A stretch of DNA of 64,000 bases from Streptomyces sp. HUAS MG91 (GCF_040529335.1 NZ_CP159534.1:8370001-8434000), one strand, 5' to 3'. Shown: positions 1 through 8,904, numbered from the stretch's first letter. The notes: generated by a model from the sequence alone, not told the origin. A program made the numbers and translations.

Positions 1-14
1 CAGGAGAGATTCAC

Positions 15-842
15 GTGAGCGCCGTTCCCACCGTCACCCTCAACAACGCCGTCGAGATCCCGCAGCTGGGCTTCGGGACCTTCCAGATCCCGCCGGAGGA
101 GACCCGCGGGACGACGCTGGCCGCGCTGGAGGCCGGCTACCGGCACATCGACACGGCTCAGATGTACGGCAACGAGAAGGAGGTCGGGCAGGCCGTCCGG
201 GACTCCGGCCTCGACCGCGCGGACGTCTTCGTGACCAGCAAGCTGAACAACGACGCGCACGCGCACGACGACGCCCTGCGCGCCTTCGACGTCACCATGG
301 AGAAGCTGGGCCTGGACCACCTGGACCTCTTCCTCATCCACTGGCCGGTGCCGGACAAGGGCGACTTCACGCAGACGTGGAAGGCCCTCGAGCAGATCTA
401 CCGCGACGGACGCGCCAGGGCCATCGGGGTGTCCAACTTCCAGCCCCACCACCTGCGCCGCCTGATGGAGAACTCCGAGGTGGTCCCCGCCGTCAACCAG
501 ATCGAGGTGCACCCGTACCTCACCCAGGACGACGTCAGGGCCTTCGGCGCCGAACACGACATCGCGACGGAGGCGTGGTCGCCCATCGCGCAGGGCAAGG
601 TGCTCGACGACCCGACCATCGGCCGCATCGCGGACCGCGTGGGCCGCACTCCCGCGCAGGTCACCCTCAGGTGGCACCTCCAGCGCGGGGACATCGTCTT
701 CCCCAAGTCCTCGACGCCGCAGCGCATCAAGGAGAACTTCGACCTCTTCGGCTTCGAGCTCAGCGAGGGCGACATGGGCGAGATCTCCGCGCTCGACCGC
801 AACGAGCGCACCGGCCCCGACCCCGACCGCTTCACGGGCTGA
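15..842 (+). CDS. Aldo/keto reductase (2,5-diketo-gluconate reductase type)
   Basis: A cytosolic NADPH-dependent reductase of carbonyl groups, 275 residues, the usual length for small AKR proteins. The catalytic tetrad is visible: Asp and Tyr in HIDTAQMYGNE, Lys in TSKL and His in LIHWPV. The C-terminal FPKSS and RIKENFDLF segments bind NADP(H) in this family. The GTG start is preceded by GGAGAG. A TetR-type regulator follows 85 bp downstream on the same strand and may control it. The physiological substrate cannot be read from sequence. Confidence 0.93.
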   Translation: MSAVPTVTLNNAVEIPQLGFGTFQIPPEETRGTTLAALEAGYRHIDTAQMYGNEKEVGQAVRDSGLDRADVFVTSKLNNDAHAHDDALRAFDVTMEKLGLDHLDLFLIHWPVPDKGDFTQTWKALEQIYRDGRARAIGVSNFQPHHLRRLMENSEVVPAVNQIEVHPYLTQDDVRAFGAEHDIATEAWSPIAQGKVLDDPTIGRIADRVGRTPAQVTLRWHLQRGDIVFPKSSTPQRIKENFDLFGFELSEGDMGEISALDRNERTGPDPDRFTG

Positions 843-927
843 CCGCCGCCACGAGCATCGCCCGACCCGCGCCGCGAACGGGTTTCCTGCGCGTTCACGC
901 AGATGGGGTCCGTATTACGCTGCCGAG

Positions 928-1506
928 GTGACGAACCCCTCCGACCCCGTCCGGCCCCGCCCCGCGAACCAGGGGCGCCGGGTCGCGGCCCGCAACAGGG
1001 CCGCACTCATCGCGGCGGCCCGTGAGGTCTTCGCCGAGCAGGGGCTCAACGCCCCGCTGTCCGCCGTGGCCCGCCGCGCCGGGGTCGGCCAGGGCAGCCT
1101 CTACCGGCACTTCGCCGACCGGACGGCGCTCGCCTCGGCCGTCCTGGGCGAGAACGTCCGGCAGATCGAGCAGGCCGCCGCCGAGCCGGACGCGACGCTG
1201 AAGAGCGTGCTCGGCGTGGTCACGTGGCACGTGACCCGGTCGACGGCGTTCGTCGACCTCCTGCGGCTGCGGGGCGACGACCAGGAGGGCAGGGAACTGT
1301 CCGAGCGGGTCCGCGGCGCGCTGGCCGGTCTCTCGGCCGACGGACCCGGACCGGCCGTCGACGACCTCATGCTCGCCGTCGCGATGGTCTCGGGGGCCGT
1401 CGCGGGCCCCCTCGAGCAGCGCGAGCGCCAGGCGCTGGCGGCCTGGCGACTGCTCGGCATCGAGGTGGGGCCGCTGCGCCCCGTGGAGACGGACACCGAC
1501 GTGTGA
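928..1506 (+). CDS. TetR/AcrR family transcriptional regulator
   Basis: A 192-residue DNA-binding repressor. The N-terminal helix-turn-helix is clear (about residues 20-65: RAALIAAAREVFAEQG, then VARRAGVGQGSLYRHFADR), while the C-terminal ligand domain is poorly conserved as usual. It starts with GTG. It lies just downstream of the aldo/keto reductase in the same direction and is convergent with the next gene. Its target is not evident because no clear operator was seen nearby. Confidence 0.9.
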   Translation: MTNPSDPVRPRPANQGRRVAARNRAALIAAAREVFAEQGLNAPLSAVARRAGVGQGSLYRHFADRTALASAVLGENVRQIEQAAAEPDATLKSVLGVVTWHVTRSTAFVDLLRLRGDDQEGRELSERVRGALAGLSADGPGPAVDDLMLAVAMVSGAVAGPLEQRERQALAAWRLLGIEVGPLRPVETDTDV

Positions 1507-1536
1507 CCGGGCGACGGACACCCGCCGGACGGTCCG

Positions 1537-2571
1537 TCAGCCGCCGTTCGACAGCCGGATGCCCTTCGCCAACGCGGTGAAGGTGTACACGTATCCGCCC
1601 GAGGGCCCGCTGACCGTCATGTAGGCGGTCCTGCCGCCCGGGGTGATCGCGACATTGGTCGCCGACCGCAGCCCCTTCGCCGCCTCGGCCGGCACCTCGA
1701 CCGTGCCCAGACGCTCCCCGTACTTGCTGAAGACGGCCATGGCGGGCCTGCCGTGCAGCGCCTGATAGAGATTGCCGTCACCGTCCACGGCGATGGAGTC
1801 CGTCTGGGCCACGCCGCCGTCGACGTGGATCGCCTCGTGCCGGGACGTCACGGACGTCCTGTCCGCGTCCAGCAGCAGGTACGAGATGGTGTTCCGCGCG
1901 AGTTCGCTGATCCACAGCCCGTGCTGCTCGGGATCGAACATCACCCCGTTGGGATGGGCGAGGCCGTCGGCGAGCACGGTGGCCTTCCTCCCGTCGCGGT
2001 CGATCCGCACGATGCGCCCCTCGGCCCTGCCCGTCTTCATGCCGTGCAGATCGCTGACGTACAGATTCCCGTCGTCGTCGAAGGCGATGTCGTCGGGGTT
2101 CATCGCCGAGCCGTCGACCTCGCCGGGGAAGAAGGTCCGCCGGTCCGAGCCGTCCCGGGCGAGACTGACGACGGCCCCCGTCTGATACTCGGTCAGATAC
2201 ACGCGGTCGTCGTACGGACTGATCTGCGCGGACGTGTAAGCACCGGTCCTGTCGGTGTAGACGCTCCGGTGCCGGCCCGTTCCCACGTCCACGGAGATGA
2301 GCTTGGGCTCGCCGGGCGGCGCGGTGACGTCCGTGACGTACAGCTCGTCCTTCCCCGCGAGGACCGGGCCTTCGAGCAGCGTCATGCCGGTGGACGCGTG
2401 CACGTCGGTGACGTGGGAGACCTGGGTGGCTCTGATGGTGCGGCCCTCGCCGGACACCGCGGGCTTCGAGGCCGGGCCGGCGGCGGGCTGGGTGCCGCAA
2501 CCGGCCAGCGTCAGCAGACCGATGGCGGCGAGACCCGCCAGGGCGCCGCGGGATGCACGGGACGTGGTCAT
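1537..2571 (-). CDS. Secreted lipoprotein with SMP-30/gluconolactonase-like beta-propeller
   Basis: A predicted extracytoplasmic lipoprotein of 344 residues. The signal peptide ends in a lipobox (LTLAGC, Cys about residue 25). The mature part has repeated propeller blades with phrases such as DDIAFDDDGNLYVSD, NGVMFDPEQHGLWISE and SIAVDGDGNLYQAL, as in the SMP-30/gluconolaconase/NHL superfamily. The ATG at 2571 was chosen over the longer frame because AAAGGAG sits just upstream and the signal peptide starts there. It is divergent from the monooxygenase at 2784. No catalytic assignment is possible: it may be a lactonase or a purely binding protein. Confidence 0.85.
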   Translation of the reverse strand: MTTSRASRGALAGLAAIGLLTLAGCGTQPAAGPASKPAVSGEGRTIRATQVSHVTDVHASTGMTLLEGPVLAGKDELYVTDVTAPPGEPKLISVDVGTGRHRSVYTDRTGAYTSAQISPYDDRVYLTEYQTGAVVSLARDGSDRRTFFPGEVDGSAMNPDDIAFDDDGNLYVSDLHGMKTGRAEGRIVRIDRDGRKATVLADGLAHPNGVMFDPEQHGLWISELARNTISYLLLDADRTSVTSRHEAIHVDGGVAQTDSIAVDGDGNLYQALHGRPAMAVFSKYGERLGTVEVPAEAAKGLRSATNVAITPGGRTAYMTVSGPSGGYVYTFTALAKGIRLSNGG

Positions 2572-2665
2572 GGGGATCGTGCTCCTTTCCGTGGTCCGGC
2601 TGGCCGGACCGGGCCTTGCGTGGCGTCGTCCGCGGGCAGGGCCGCATGGCGCGAACCCCACCCCT

Positions 2666-2685
2666 ACCGGACAGCCTTGTCCGGT
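2666..2685. promoter_or_regulatory. Candidate operator: 8-bp inverted repeat between divergent genes
   Basis: ACCGGACA and TGTCCGGT form perfect 8-bp arms around a 4-bp spacer in the 212-bp gap between the beta-propeller lipoprotein and the monooxygenase. Its size and position fit a TetR-family binding site controlling both genes. No regulator gene is adjacent, so the cognate factor is unknown. It could instead be an incidental hairpin. Confidence 0.45.
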
Positions 2686-2783
2686 TGTTGAGTTACGGTA
2701 CCGGTGCCCGTGCGGAAGGCCCAGCCAGGGCCCGCACCGTGCGGCGCGGCCCGCAACTCCCCCCCACGAGAGGAATCCGCCGC

Positions 2784-4661
2784 ATGACCCCGCCCCAGCG
2801 CGACACACCCCCCACCTCGCAGGCGACGGCAGAGCTGCGCGAGCGCTACCGGATCGAACGGGAGCGCCGGGTCCGCCCGGAGGGCACGCGCCAATACCGT
2901 TCCACCACCGCCGAGTTCGGCTACTTCGCCGAAGACCCGTACGTCGCGGAGCCGGCCCGGCGCGAGCCCCTGCGCGACGTGGTGGACGTCGCGGTCGTCG
3001 GCGGCGGCTTCGGCGGGATCCTGGCCGGCGCCCGGCTGCGCCGCGAGGGCCTGGCGAAGGTGCGCGTCGTCGAGCAGGGCGGGGACTTCGGCGGCACCTG
3101 GTACTGGAACCGCTATCCCGGCATCCACTGCGACGTCGAGTCGCACGTCTATCTGCCGATGCTCGACGAGACCGGCTACGTACCGGAGTGGAAATACGCG
3201 CCGGGCGAGGAGATCCGCCGGCACGCCATGCGGATCGCCGAGCAGTTCGGCCTGTACGAGGACGCCCTGTTCTCCACCACCGTCACCGCCCTCACCTGGG
3301 ACGAGAGCGCCCACCAGTGGGTGGTCGACACCGACCGGGGCGACCGCTTCCGCGCCACCTACGTCGTCACCGCCACCGGCACCCTCTCTGAGCCCAAACT
3401 GCCCGGCATCCCCGGCATCGAGGACTACAAGGGCCACACCTTCCACACCTCGCGCTGGGACTACGGCTACACCGGCGGCGGCCCCGACGGAGCCATGACC
3501 GGGCTCGCGGGCAAGCGCGTCGGCGTCGTCGGCACGGGCGCCACCGGCGTGCAGGCGATCCCGATGCTCGCCGAGGACGCCGGCCACCTGTACGTCTTCC
3601 AGCGCACCCCGTCCGCCGTCGACGTGCGGGGCCAGCGGCGCATGACGCCGCGTGAGGTCGGCGCCGACCGTCCCGGCTGGGCGGCCGAACGGCGCGAGAA
3701 CTTCCTGCGGATCGTCTCCGGCGATGACGTCGAGCGGGACCTCGTCACCGACCGCTGGACGGAGTGCGCGGGCCTGCTCGAAAAGCTCCTGCCCAGCTTC
3801 CGCCGCGACGGGGCACCGGACTTCGAGGCGACCTACGAGGCCGCGGACCACGCCACGATGGACCGGATACGGGCGCGCGTGACCGCCGAGGTCGCCGACC
3901 CGGCCACGGCCGCGGCGCTCCAGCCCTGGTACCGGTACGCGTGCAAGCGGCCCACGTTCTCCGACAAGTACCTGCCCGCCTTCAACCGGGACAACGTCAC
4001 CCTCGTCGACACCGCCGACACCCACGGCATCGAGCGCATGACCGTGAACGGCGTGGTGGTGGGAGGCGTGGAGTACGAGGTCGACTGCCTCGTCCTCGCC
4101 ACCGGATTCTCCGTCGGCGTCTCCGGCATCACCTCCGGGAAGCTGCCCGTGACCGGCAGCGGCGGCATCCGCTTCCTGGACGCGTTCACGCAGCGGGGCC
4201 CGCGCACCCTGCACGGCTTCACCAGCCACGGCTTCCCGAACCTGTTCATGATGGGCCCGTTGCAGAACGCCAGCAGCGTCAACTTCACCCACATCCTGGA
4301 CGAACAGGCCGTCCACGCCGCCGCGTTGATCGCCGCCGCCGAGAAGCGGAACGCCGTCGTGGAACCGACCCCCGAGGCGGTGGACGCCTGGCTCGCGGTC
4401 TGCGCCGAGGACGCCCCGGACCATGAGTGGTTCCACGCCGAATGCACCCCCGGCTACTACAACCGCGAGGGCCGAGGCCGCCCGAACGGCCCGAACGCCT
4501 ATCCCTACGGGGCTGTCGCCTTCCACGACATGCTGCGCCGCTGGCGCGAGCAGGACATCGACGACGTACTGCGACGTACTGCGCGGCAAGAAGACCGACG
4601 CGGGCTGAACACCCGTACGGAGCCGGTCAGGGGGTGGGCGGCCATCCCAGCCACCAGATGA
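2784..4661 (+). CDS. FAD-dependent Baeyer-Villiger-type monooxygenase, 3' end frameshifted
   Basis: A class B flavin monooxygenase of 625 residues that would insert oxygen next to a ketone using NADPH and O2. Two Rossmann fingerprints are visible (VVGGGFGG about residues 72-79 and VGVVGTGATG). Between them lie GGTWYWNRYPG and the BVMO signature YKGHTFHTSRWDY, as in cyclohexanone and phenylacetone monooxygenases. The ATG at 2784 has AGAGGAA upstream. The C-terminus is odd: a tandem 10-bp duplication at 4562-4581 shifts the frame, replacing the expected ending DVLRGKKTDAG-stop (stop at 4606-4608) with a 17-codon foreign tail that overlaps the converging gene. Confidence 0.9.
   Translation: MTPPQRDTPPTSQATAELRERYRIERERRVRPEGTRQYRSTTAEFGYFAEDPYVAEPARREPLRDVVDVAVVGGGFGGILAGARLRREGLAKVRVVEQGGDFGGTWYWNRYPGIHCDVESHVYLPMLDETGYVPEWKYAPGEEIRRHAMRIAEQFGLYEDALFSTTVTALTWDESAHQWVVDTDRGDRFRATYVVTATGTLSEPKLPGIPGIEDYKGHTFHTSRWDYGYTGGGPDGAMTGLAGKRVGVVGTGATGVQAIPMLAEDAGHLYVFQRTPSAVDVRGQRRMTPREVGADRPGWAAERRENFLRIVSGDDVERDLVTDRWTECAGLLEKLLPSFRRDGAPDFEATYEAADHATMDRIRARVTAEVADPATAAALQPWYRYACKRPTFSDKYLPAFNRDNVTLVDTADTHGIERMTVNGVVVGGVEYEVDCLVLATGFSVGVSGITSGKLPVTGSGGIRFLDAFTQRGPRTLHGFTSHGFPNLFMMGPLQNASSVNFTHILDEQAVHAAALIAAAEKRNAVVEPTPEAVDAWLAVCAEDAPDHEWFHAECTPGYYNREGRGRPNGPNAYPYGAVAFHDMLRRWREQDIDDVLRRTARQEDRRGLNTRTEPVRGWAAIPATR
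4562..4583 (+). repeat. 10-bp tandem duplication causing a frameshift
   Basis: The unit CGACGTACTG occurs twice head to tail followed by CG. Removing one copy restores the reading DDVLRGKKTDAG-stop for the monooxygenase, so the extra copy looks like a recent slippage event. It changes only the last few residues of the enzyme. Confidence 0.8.
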
Positions 4662-5646
4662 ACAGCCCGCTCAGCAGGACGAGCAGAAAGAGAGCCGCAT
4701 TGGTACGACGGTAGGAGACGAGCAGGGCCACGAACTCGCGGAGCATGGCACTCGGCCAGAAGTACGAGGCCGTGGGGGCGCCCACGACATGGCCGCGGAC
4801 GCCCGTGCGGCGGGCGGTGACCGCGGCGCGGAAGACGTGGTAGTTGTTCGTGACGATCACGCAGCGGTAGCCCGGATTCGCCTTCTCCATCAGGGCCTTG
4901 CTGAACGCCAGGTTCTCGTCCGTGGTCGTCGAGCGGTCCTCGCGCGTGATCAGATCGGCGGGAAAACCCTCGCCCGTCAGATAGTCGGCCATGGCATGGG
5001 ACTCCGGCAGCTTCTCGTCGGGTCCCTGCCCGCCGGAGGTGATCAGCACCGGCCGTCTCCCTCTGCGGGACAGCCGGGCATGCTCCTTGCGGGCCCGTTC
5101 GAGACGGCTGGCCAGCAGCGGGGGCACCTTGGTCCCGCCGATCAGTCCCGAGCCGAGGACCACCACGAAGTCCGCCCGGCGCCGGATGCGCAGACGCGCG
5201 TACAGCCCGCCGTAGACGAGGAAGCACAGGAACAGGAAGGCGACGTATCCGCAGAGTGCCGTGGCGGTGGCGGCGGCCACGAGAAGCGTGTGGGTGTGCA
5301 GGGCCAGCGCGGTGCCCAGCAGGGCGAGCAGGGCGACCAGCGCGAGGCCCGCTCCGAGGGAGAGCAGGTTCGCCGGACTCCGGCCCTCCTTGCGGACCAT
5401 GGTGATCCCGTTGGCGATCAGGAACCACGCGAGCGTGATGACGCCCAACACCGCCAGGACCAGCAGCGCGAGCGCCAGATCGCGGCCCAACTGCTCTTTT
5501 TCGGAGGCCAGTTTCAAGAACAGCGCGATCCCGGCGAAGACGACGCAGAGGCCCAGGAGAACGGCGTTGCTGACCCGGCGGCGGTCCCGCGCCACCCCTG
5601 CACAGAACAGGACGAGGCAGACGAGCGACGGAACGAAGGACACCAT
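4627..5646 (-). CDS. YdcF/SanA/ElyC family (DUF218) membrane protein
   Basis: A membrane-anchored protein of about 339 residues with four or five N-terminal hydrophobic segments, then a soluble DUF218 domain and a last C-terminal membrane helix. The DUF218 hallmarks are present: FVVVLGSGLIGG, LITSGGQGPDE, REDRSTTTDENLAFSK and VIVTNNYHVFRA. YdcF-type proteins are linked to envelope maintenance and possibly S-adenosylmethionine binding, but the reaction is not established. ATG 5646 and GTG 5652 are both possible starts. No strong ribosome binding site is visible. Its 3' end is overlapped by the frameshifted tail of the converging monooxygenase. Confidence 0.88.
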   Translation of the reverse strand: MVSFVPSLVCLVLFCAGVARDRRRVSNAVLLGLCVVFAGIALFLKLASEKEQLGRDLALALLVLAVLGVITLAWFLIANGITMVRKEGRSPANLLSLGAGLALVALLALLGTALALHTHTLLVAAATATALCGYVAFLFLCFLVYGGLYARLRIRRRADFVVVLGSGLIGGTKVPPLLASRLERARKEHARLSRRGRRPVLITSGGQGPDEKLPESHAMADYLTGEGFPADLITREDRSTTTDENLAFSKALMEKANPGYRCVIVTNNYHVFRAAVTARRTGVRGHVVGAPTASYFWPSAMLREFVALLVSYRRTNAALFLLVLLSGLFIWWLGWPPTP

Positions 5647-5701
5647 GAGCACATGCTAGTGACGTGCCCTTCGACGCCGTCGCCTGCCCTGCCCAGGGCC
5701 C

Positions 5702-5980
5702 TCAAGCGGGCGGGATCTCCTCCTCGGGGACCTCCGTGTCCTGCACGACCTCGCCGGTATGCGCGTCCAGGAGCAGCTGCCAGACGGTGCCCTCCTCGTC
5801 CTCCACCTCGGTCGAGAAGAGGTAGCGGCTCGCGCTGCCCTCGTACCGGCCGAACTCCAGCCCCAGGGCGCCCCTGCCGCCGGGATGCCGTGCCTCGGCG
5901 ATGTCGAGGAGGTCCCCGGCCGGGAGAACCAGCTCCGACTCCACGATCCGGCGGGCCTCGTCGCTCTCGATCTGCGTCAT
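5702..5980 (-). CDS. Small PepSY-like hypothetical protein
   Basis: A small acidic protein of 92 residues. The C-terminal phrase WQLLLDAHTGEVVQDTEVPEEE resembles the end of a PepSY unit (a beta strand ending in DxxTGEV), a fold found in protease-inhibitory and sensory modules. There is no signal peptide, so it is probably cytosolic. ATG 5980 is preferred because GGGGG lies 10 bp upstream. ATG 5989 would add three residues but is too close to it. It is not in an obvious operon. Function unknown. Confidence 0.65.
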   Translation of the reverse strand: MTQIESDEARRIVESELVLPAGDLLDIAEARHPGGRGALGLEFGRYEGSASRYLFSTEVEDEEGTVWQLLLDAHTGEVVQDTEVPEEEIPPA

Positions 5981-6136
5981 ACCGATCATGCCCCCACGCT
6001 ACGAGCGGGCCCGCGTCCGAGGCGAACCGCCCCGCGGCAGGGGAATGCGGACCCCGTCCGAGCAGTTACTTCAGAGGCTGTAAGAATGCACGCTCACATA
6101 CCAAACGGTTAACCCTGCATCCTCTGAGGAGTTCTT

Positions 6137-7261
6137 GTGACCGCCACGACGCCCGCATCCCGCGCGGCTCGCCTCCTGTCCCGCCCGATCGCGCTCGGCG
6201 GCCTCACCGTTCCGAACCGGATCGTGATGGCACCGATGACCCGCATGTTCTCCCCGGGCGGCATTCCCGGCGACGACGTGCGCTCCTACTATGCGCGGCG
6301 GGCGGCGGCCGGAGTCGGCCTCATCGTCACCGAGGGTACGTACGTCGGTCACGACTCGGCCGGCCAGAGCGACCGTGTGCCCCGGTTCCACGGTGACGAC
6401 CAGCTGGCCGGATGGGCGAAGGTCGCCGAGGACGTGCACGCCGCGGGCGGCACCATCGTTCCGCAGCTGTGGCACATCGGCATGGTGCGCCGGCAGGGCG
6501 ACGCCCCGTACCCGGAGGCGCCCGCCGTCGGCCCCTCCGGCCTGGTCGACGCGGGTGCCGAGCCCACCGGCAAGGCCATGACCCAGCAGGACCTGGACGA
6601 CGTCGTCGCCGCGTTCGCCCAGGCCGCCGCGGACGCCGAGCGCATCGGCTTCGACGGCGTGGAGCTGCACGGCGCCCACGGCTACCTGCTCGACCAGTTC
6701 CTGTGGGAGGGCACGAACCGCCGCACCGACGCCTACGGCGGCGACCCGGTGGCCCGGACGAAGTTCGCCGCGGAGATCGTCGCGGCGGTCCGCGAGAAGG
6801 TCTCCCCGGACTTCCCGATCCTGTTCCGCTACTCGCAGTGGAAGCAGCAGGACTACACCGCCCGCCTCGCCGAGACCCCGCAGGAACTGGAGGCGATCCT
6901 CGCCCCGCTCGCCGCGGCCGGCGTCGACGTGTTCCACGCCTCCACCCGCCGCTACTGGCTGCCCGAGTTCGACGACTCCGACCTCAACCTGGCCGGCTGG
7001 ACGAAGAAGCTCACCGGCAAGCAGGTCATCAGCGTCGGCTCGGTCGGCCTCGACGGCGACTTCGTGAACGCCTTCCAGGGCGAGGGCTCGGCGGTCAAGG
7101 GCATCGACAACCTCCTCGACCGCCTGGAGGCCGAGGAGTTCGACATGGTCGCGATCGGCCGCGCGCTGCTCCAGGACCCCGAATGGGCGGCCAAGGTGCT
7201 CGCCGACCGCTTCGACGAGCTGAAGCCGTACGACGCCGCCGCGGTGAAGACGCTCAGCTGA
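6137..7261 (+). CDS. NADH:flavin oxidoreductase (old yellow enzyme family)
   Basis: An FMN-dependent ene-reductase-like TIM barrel of 374 residues. Family features are clear: NRIVMAPMTR at the N-terminus, PQLWHIG, the substrate-binding pair in GFDGVELHGAHGYLLDQFLW, the phosphate-binding VISVGSVG and MVAIGRALLQDPEW. OYE enzymes reduce activated C=C bonds of enones, nitro compounds or maleimides with NAD(P)H. The GTG start is preceded by GAGGAG. The gene is monocistronic and separated from the converging gene by a strong hairpin at 7271-7295. Its physiological substrate is unknown. Confidence 0.92.
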   Translation: MTATTPASRAARLLSRPIALGGLTVPNRIVMAPMTRMFSPGGIPGDDVRSYYARRAAAGVGLIVTEGTYVGHDSAGQSDRVPRFHGDDQLAGWAKVAEDVHAAGGTIVPQLWHIGMVRRQGDAPYPEAPAVGPSGLVDAGAEPTGKAMTQQDLDDVVAAFAQAAADAERIGFDGVELHGAHGYLLDQFLWEGTNRRTDAYGGDPVARTKFAAEIVAAVREKVSPDFPILFRYSQWKQQDYTARLAETPQELEAILAPLAAAGVDVFHASTRRYWLPEFDDSDLNLAGWTKKLTGKQVISVGSVGLDGDFVNAFQGEGSAVKGIDNLLDRLEAEEFDMVAIGRALLQDPEWAAKVLADRFDELKPYDAAAVKTLS

Positions 7262-7270
7262 ACCACCACC

Positions 7271-7295
7271 CGGCCGCCCCGGGCAGGGGCGGCCG
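7271..7295. terminator. Hairpin terminator between convergent genes
   Basis: CGGCCGCCCC and GGGGCGGCCG form a perfect 10-bp stem with a 5-nt loop in the 64-bp gap between the ene-reductase and the converging TIM-barrel gene. It can act in both directions. There is no U-tract, as is common in actinomycetes. Confidence 0.75.
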
Positions 7296-7325
7296 TCCGG
7301 TGCGGGGAACAACGACGGCGGTAGT

Positions 7326-8282
7326 TCAGTCGCCGCGGCCGCCCGGTCGTCGATGTCTGGCGCTCATGGCGTGGAAGACCTTCTTCGGTTCCCAGCGGGT
7401 GTCGTCGAGCATGCGCACGACGCCGTACGAGGCGATGTCACGGTCCCGGGGCTTGTCGAAGTTGGCGAAGGAGAACCACAGCGCGGTGTCCATGCCTTCC
7501 TCTTCGAAGAGGTCGAGCAGTTCGTCGAGGTAACGCACCTGCTCGTCCTCGTCCGGCACCGCGTCCTGGGGCGGCTGCCAGGCCATGCCGCCCCGTTCGC
7601 CCGCTCCTCGGTACGCGCACGTGCCGTACTCCGTGACGGCGACCGGCTTGCCGTGGGAGAGGGACTCGCGCAGGTGGGCGCGGAAGTCGGCGGCGTTCTG
7701 CGCGCTCCGGTAGGCGTCGATGCCCACCAGGTCGAAGGGTGCCCAGTCGACGGGTTCCCAGGCTCCGGAGGCGTAGGTGATCCTCCCGCCGAAGTGCGCG
7801 CGGACGGTCGTCGCGGCCCGGGCCAGAAAATCGTTGAGGCGTTCGGGGACCGGGCCGAGCGAGGCCCACCACGAGAGGTCGGCGGTGGCCATGGCGTGGA
7901 GACGATCGAGGTGGGTGTCGCCGGGGAGGAAGCCGTGGGCGAAGGCGCTGAGTTCGCAGCCGGTGACGAACACGACCCGTGCCCCGTCCTCGCGCAGGGC
8001 CTCCGCGTGCTGAGCGCACTCGGCGAAGAGCGGCAGAAGCTGTTCCGGGTGCAGATCGACGGGGAACGGGGAGAGCCACACCTCGAGACCGGCGGCGGCC
8101 GCGTGCTCGGCCGCGACGCGCAGTCGCTCGGGGTCGCGGCCGGAGACGCGCACGACGTCGCAGTGCAGCTCACCGGCGATCACCGCCATGTCGCGCCGGA
8201 CCTGTTCGGGGTCGAAGGTCGTGCGGGTGAACCGTTGGCCGGGAAAGGTCCCGGTGTCGTAGTTGATGCCGCGTGCGCGCAC
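7326..8282 (-). CDS. TIM-barrel glycosidase-like protein, conserved hypothetical
   Basis: A cytosolic protein of 318 residues starting RARGINYDTGTFPG. It has the look of a glycoside-hydrolase-type TIM barrel: VVFVTGCELSAFAHGF, FDLVGIDAYRS and PVAVTEYGTCAYRG resemble the acid and nucleophile strands of GH-A enzymes (Glu in GCEL and in TEYG), ending with ALWFSFANFDKPRD. Similar proteins next to TetR genes have, as far as I recall, sometimes been labelled abortive infection proteins; nothing in the sequence supports that. The GTG start lies one base after the stop of the upstream TetR gene, so the two are translationally coupled. Substrate unknown. Confidence 0.75.
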   Translation of the reverse strand: MRARGINYDTGTFPGQRFTRTTFDPEQVRRDMAVIAGELHCDVVRVSGRDPERLRVAAEHAAAAGLEVWLSPFPVDLHPEQLLPLFAECAQHAEALREDGARVVFVTGCELSAFAHGFLPGDTHLDRLHAMATADLSWWASLGPVPERLNDFLARAATTVRAHFGGRITYASGAWEPVDWAPFDLVGIDAYRSAQNAADFRAHLRESLSHGKPVAVTEYGTCAYRGAGERGGMAWQPPQDAVPDEDEQVRYLDELLDLFEEEGMDTALWFSFANFDKPRDRDIASYGVVRMLDDTRWEPKKVFHAMSARHRRPGGRGD

Positions 8283-8283
8283 G

Positions 8284-8892
8284 TCAGTGCCCTTCCAGAT
8301 GGGTGAGTCCGTGTTCCAGCAGGTCGAAGGCCACGGCGATGTCCTGGACCAGGGCGCGGCCGGCGTCGTCGGCCGAAGCGCCGTCCAGCAGACGCTGGAA
8401 GTACGCCTCCTGGAGGGTGAGCAGCGACCCGGCGATCTGGGCCGCCATGAGTGAGGCCGCGGTGGGGCCGTACTCGGCGGCCAGGACCTGCGCCAGCGCC
8501 TGGCGCTGCTGGTGGAGCAGGGCGTTCGCGGCGCTCTGCAGTCCCGGGCTGCCATGGATCACGCGCACCCGGGCGAGCAGCGCGTCGAGGTCCGTCTCCG
8601 GGATCCCCCGGGCGGCGAACGCGCCGGAGTGCGCCCGCAGGGCCTCCAGAAAGGTCTGGCCCGCCGGTCGCCGGGCGACGACCCCGGCCAGGTCGTCGCC
8701 GCCCACGCCGTCCAGGACGAGCGATTCCTTGGCCGGGAAGTACGCGAAGAGCGTCGTCCTGGCCACCTCGGCGGCCTCCGCGATCTCGTTGACCGTCACG
8801 GCGTCGAAACCGCGCTCGGTGAACATGCGCAGCGCCACCGCGGCGATCCGCTGTCTGGTCTGTTCCTTCTTGCGCTCGCGAAGTCCTGTCAC
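8284..8892 (-). CDS. TetR/AcrR family transcriptional regulator
   Basis: A 202-residue repressor. The helix-turn-helix is clear (RIAAVALRMFTERGFDAVTVNEIAEAA, then RTTLFAYFPAKE), typical of the TetR branch with an AYFPxKE recognition end. It heads an operon with the TIM-barrel protein (1-bp gap). A perfect 17-bp palindrome at 8905-8921 lies immediately upstream of its start, so autoregulation and control of the following gene are likely. A secreted glycosidase gene is divergent at 9032 and might share the control region. Confidence 0.92.
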   Translation of the reverse strand: MTGLRERKKEQTRQRIAAVALRMFTERGFDAVTVNEIAEAAEVARTTLFAYFPAKESLVLDGVGGDDLAGVVARRPAGQTFLEALRAHSGAFAARGIPETDLDALLARVRVIHGSPGLQSAANALLHQQRQALAQVLAAEYGPTAASLMAAQIAGSLLTLQEAYFQRLLDGASADDAGRALVQDIAVAFDLLEHGLTHLEGH

Positions 8893-8904
8893 ACGGGCAC
8901 GATA

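Noticed and set aside
2664..4589. A 641-codon open frame antisense to the monooxygenase
   Set aside because: It is the usual antisense shadow of a high-G+C gene: composition is Val/Gly/Ala/Arg-rich, no family is recognised, no ribosome binding site is seen, and the sense strand has complete motifs.
7326..8282. Abortive infection protein label for the TIM-barrel gene
   Set aside because: The sequence looks like a glycoside-hydrolase-type barrel and shows no feature of known Abi systems.
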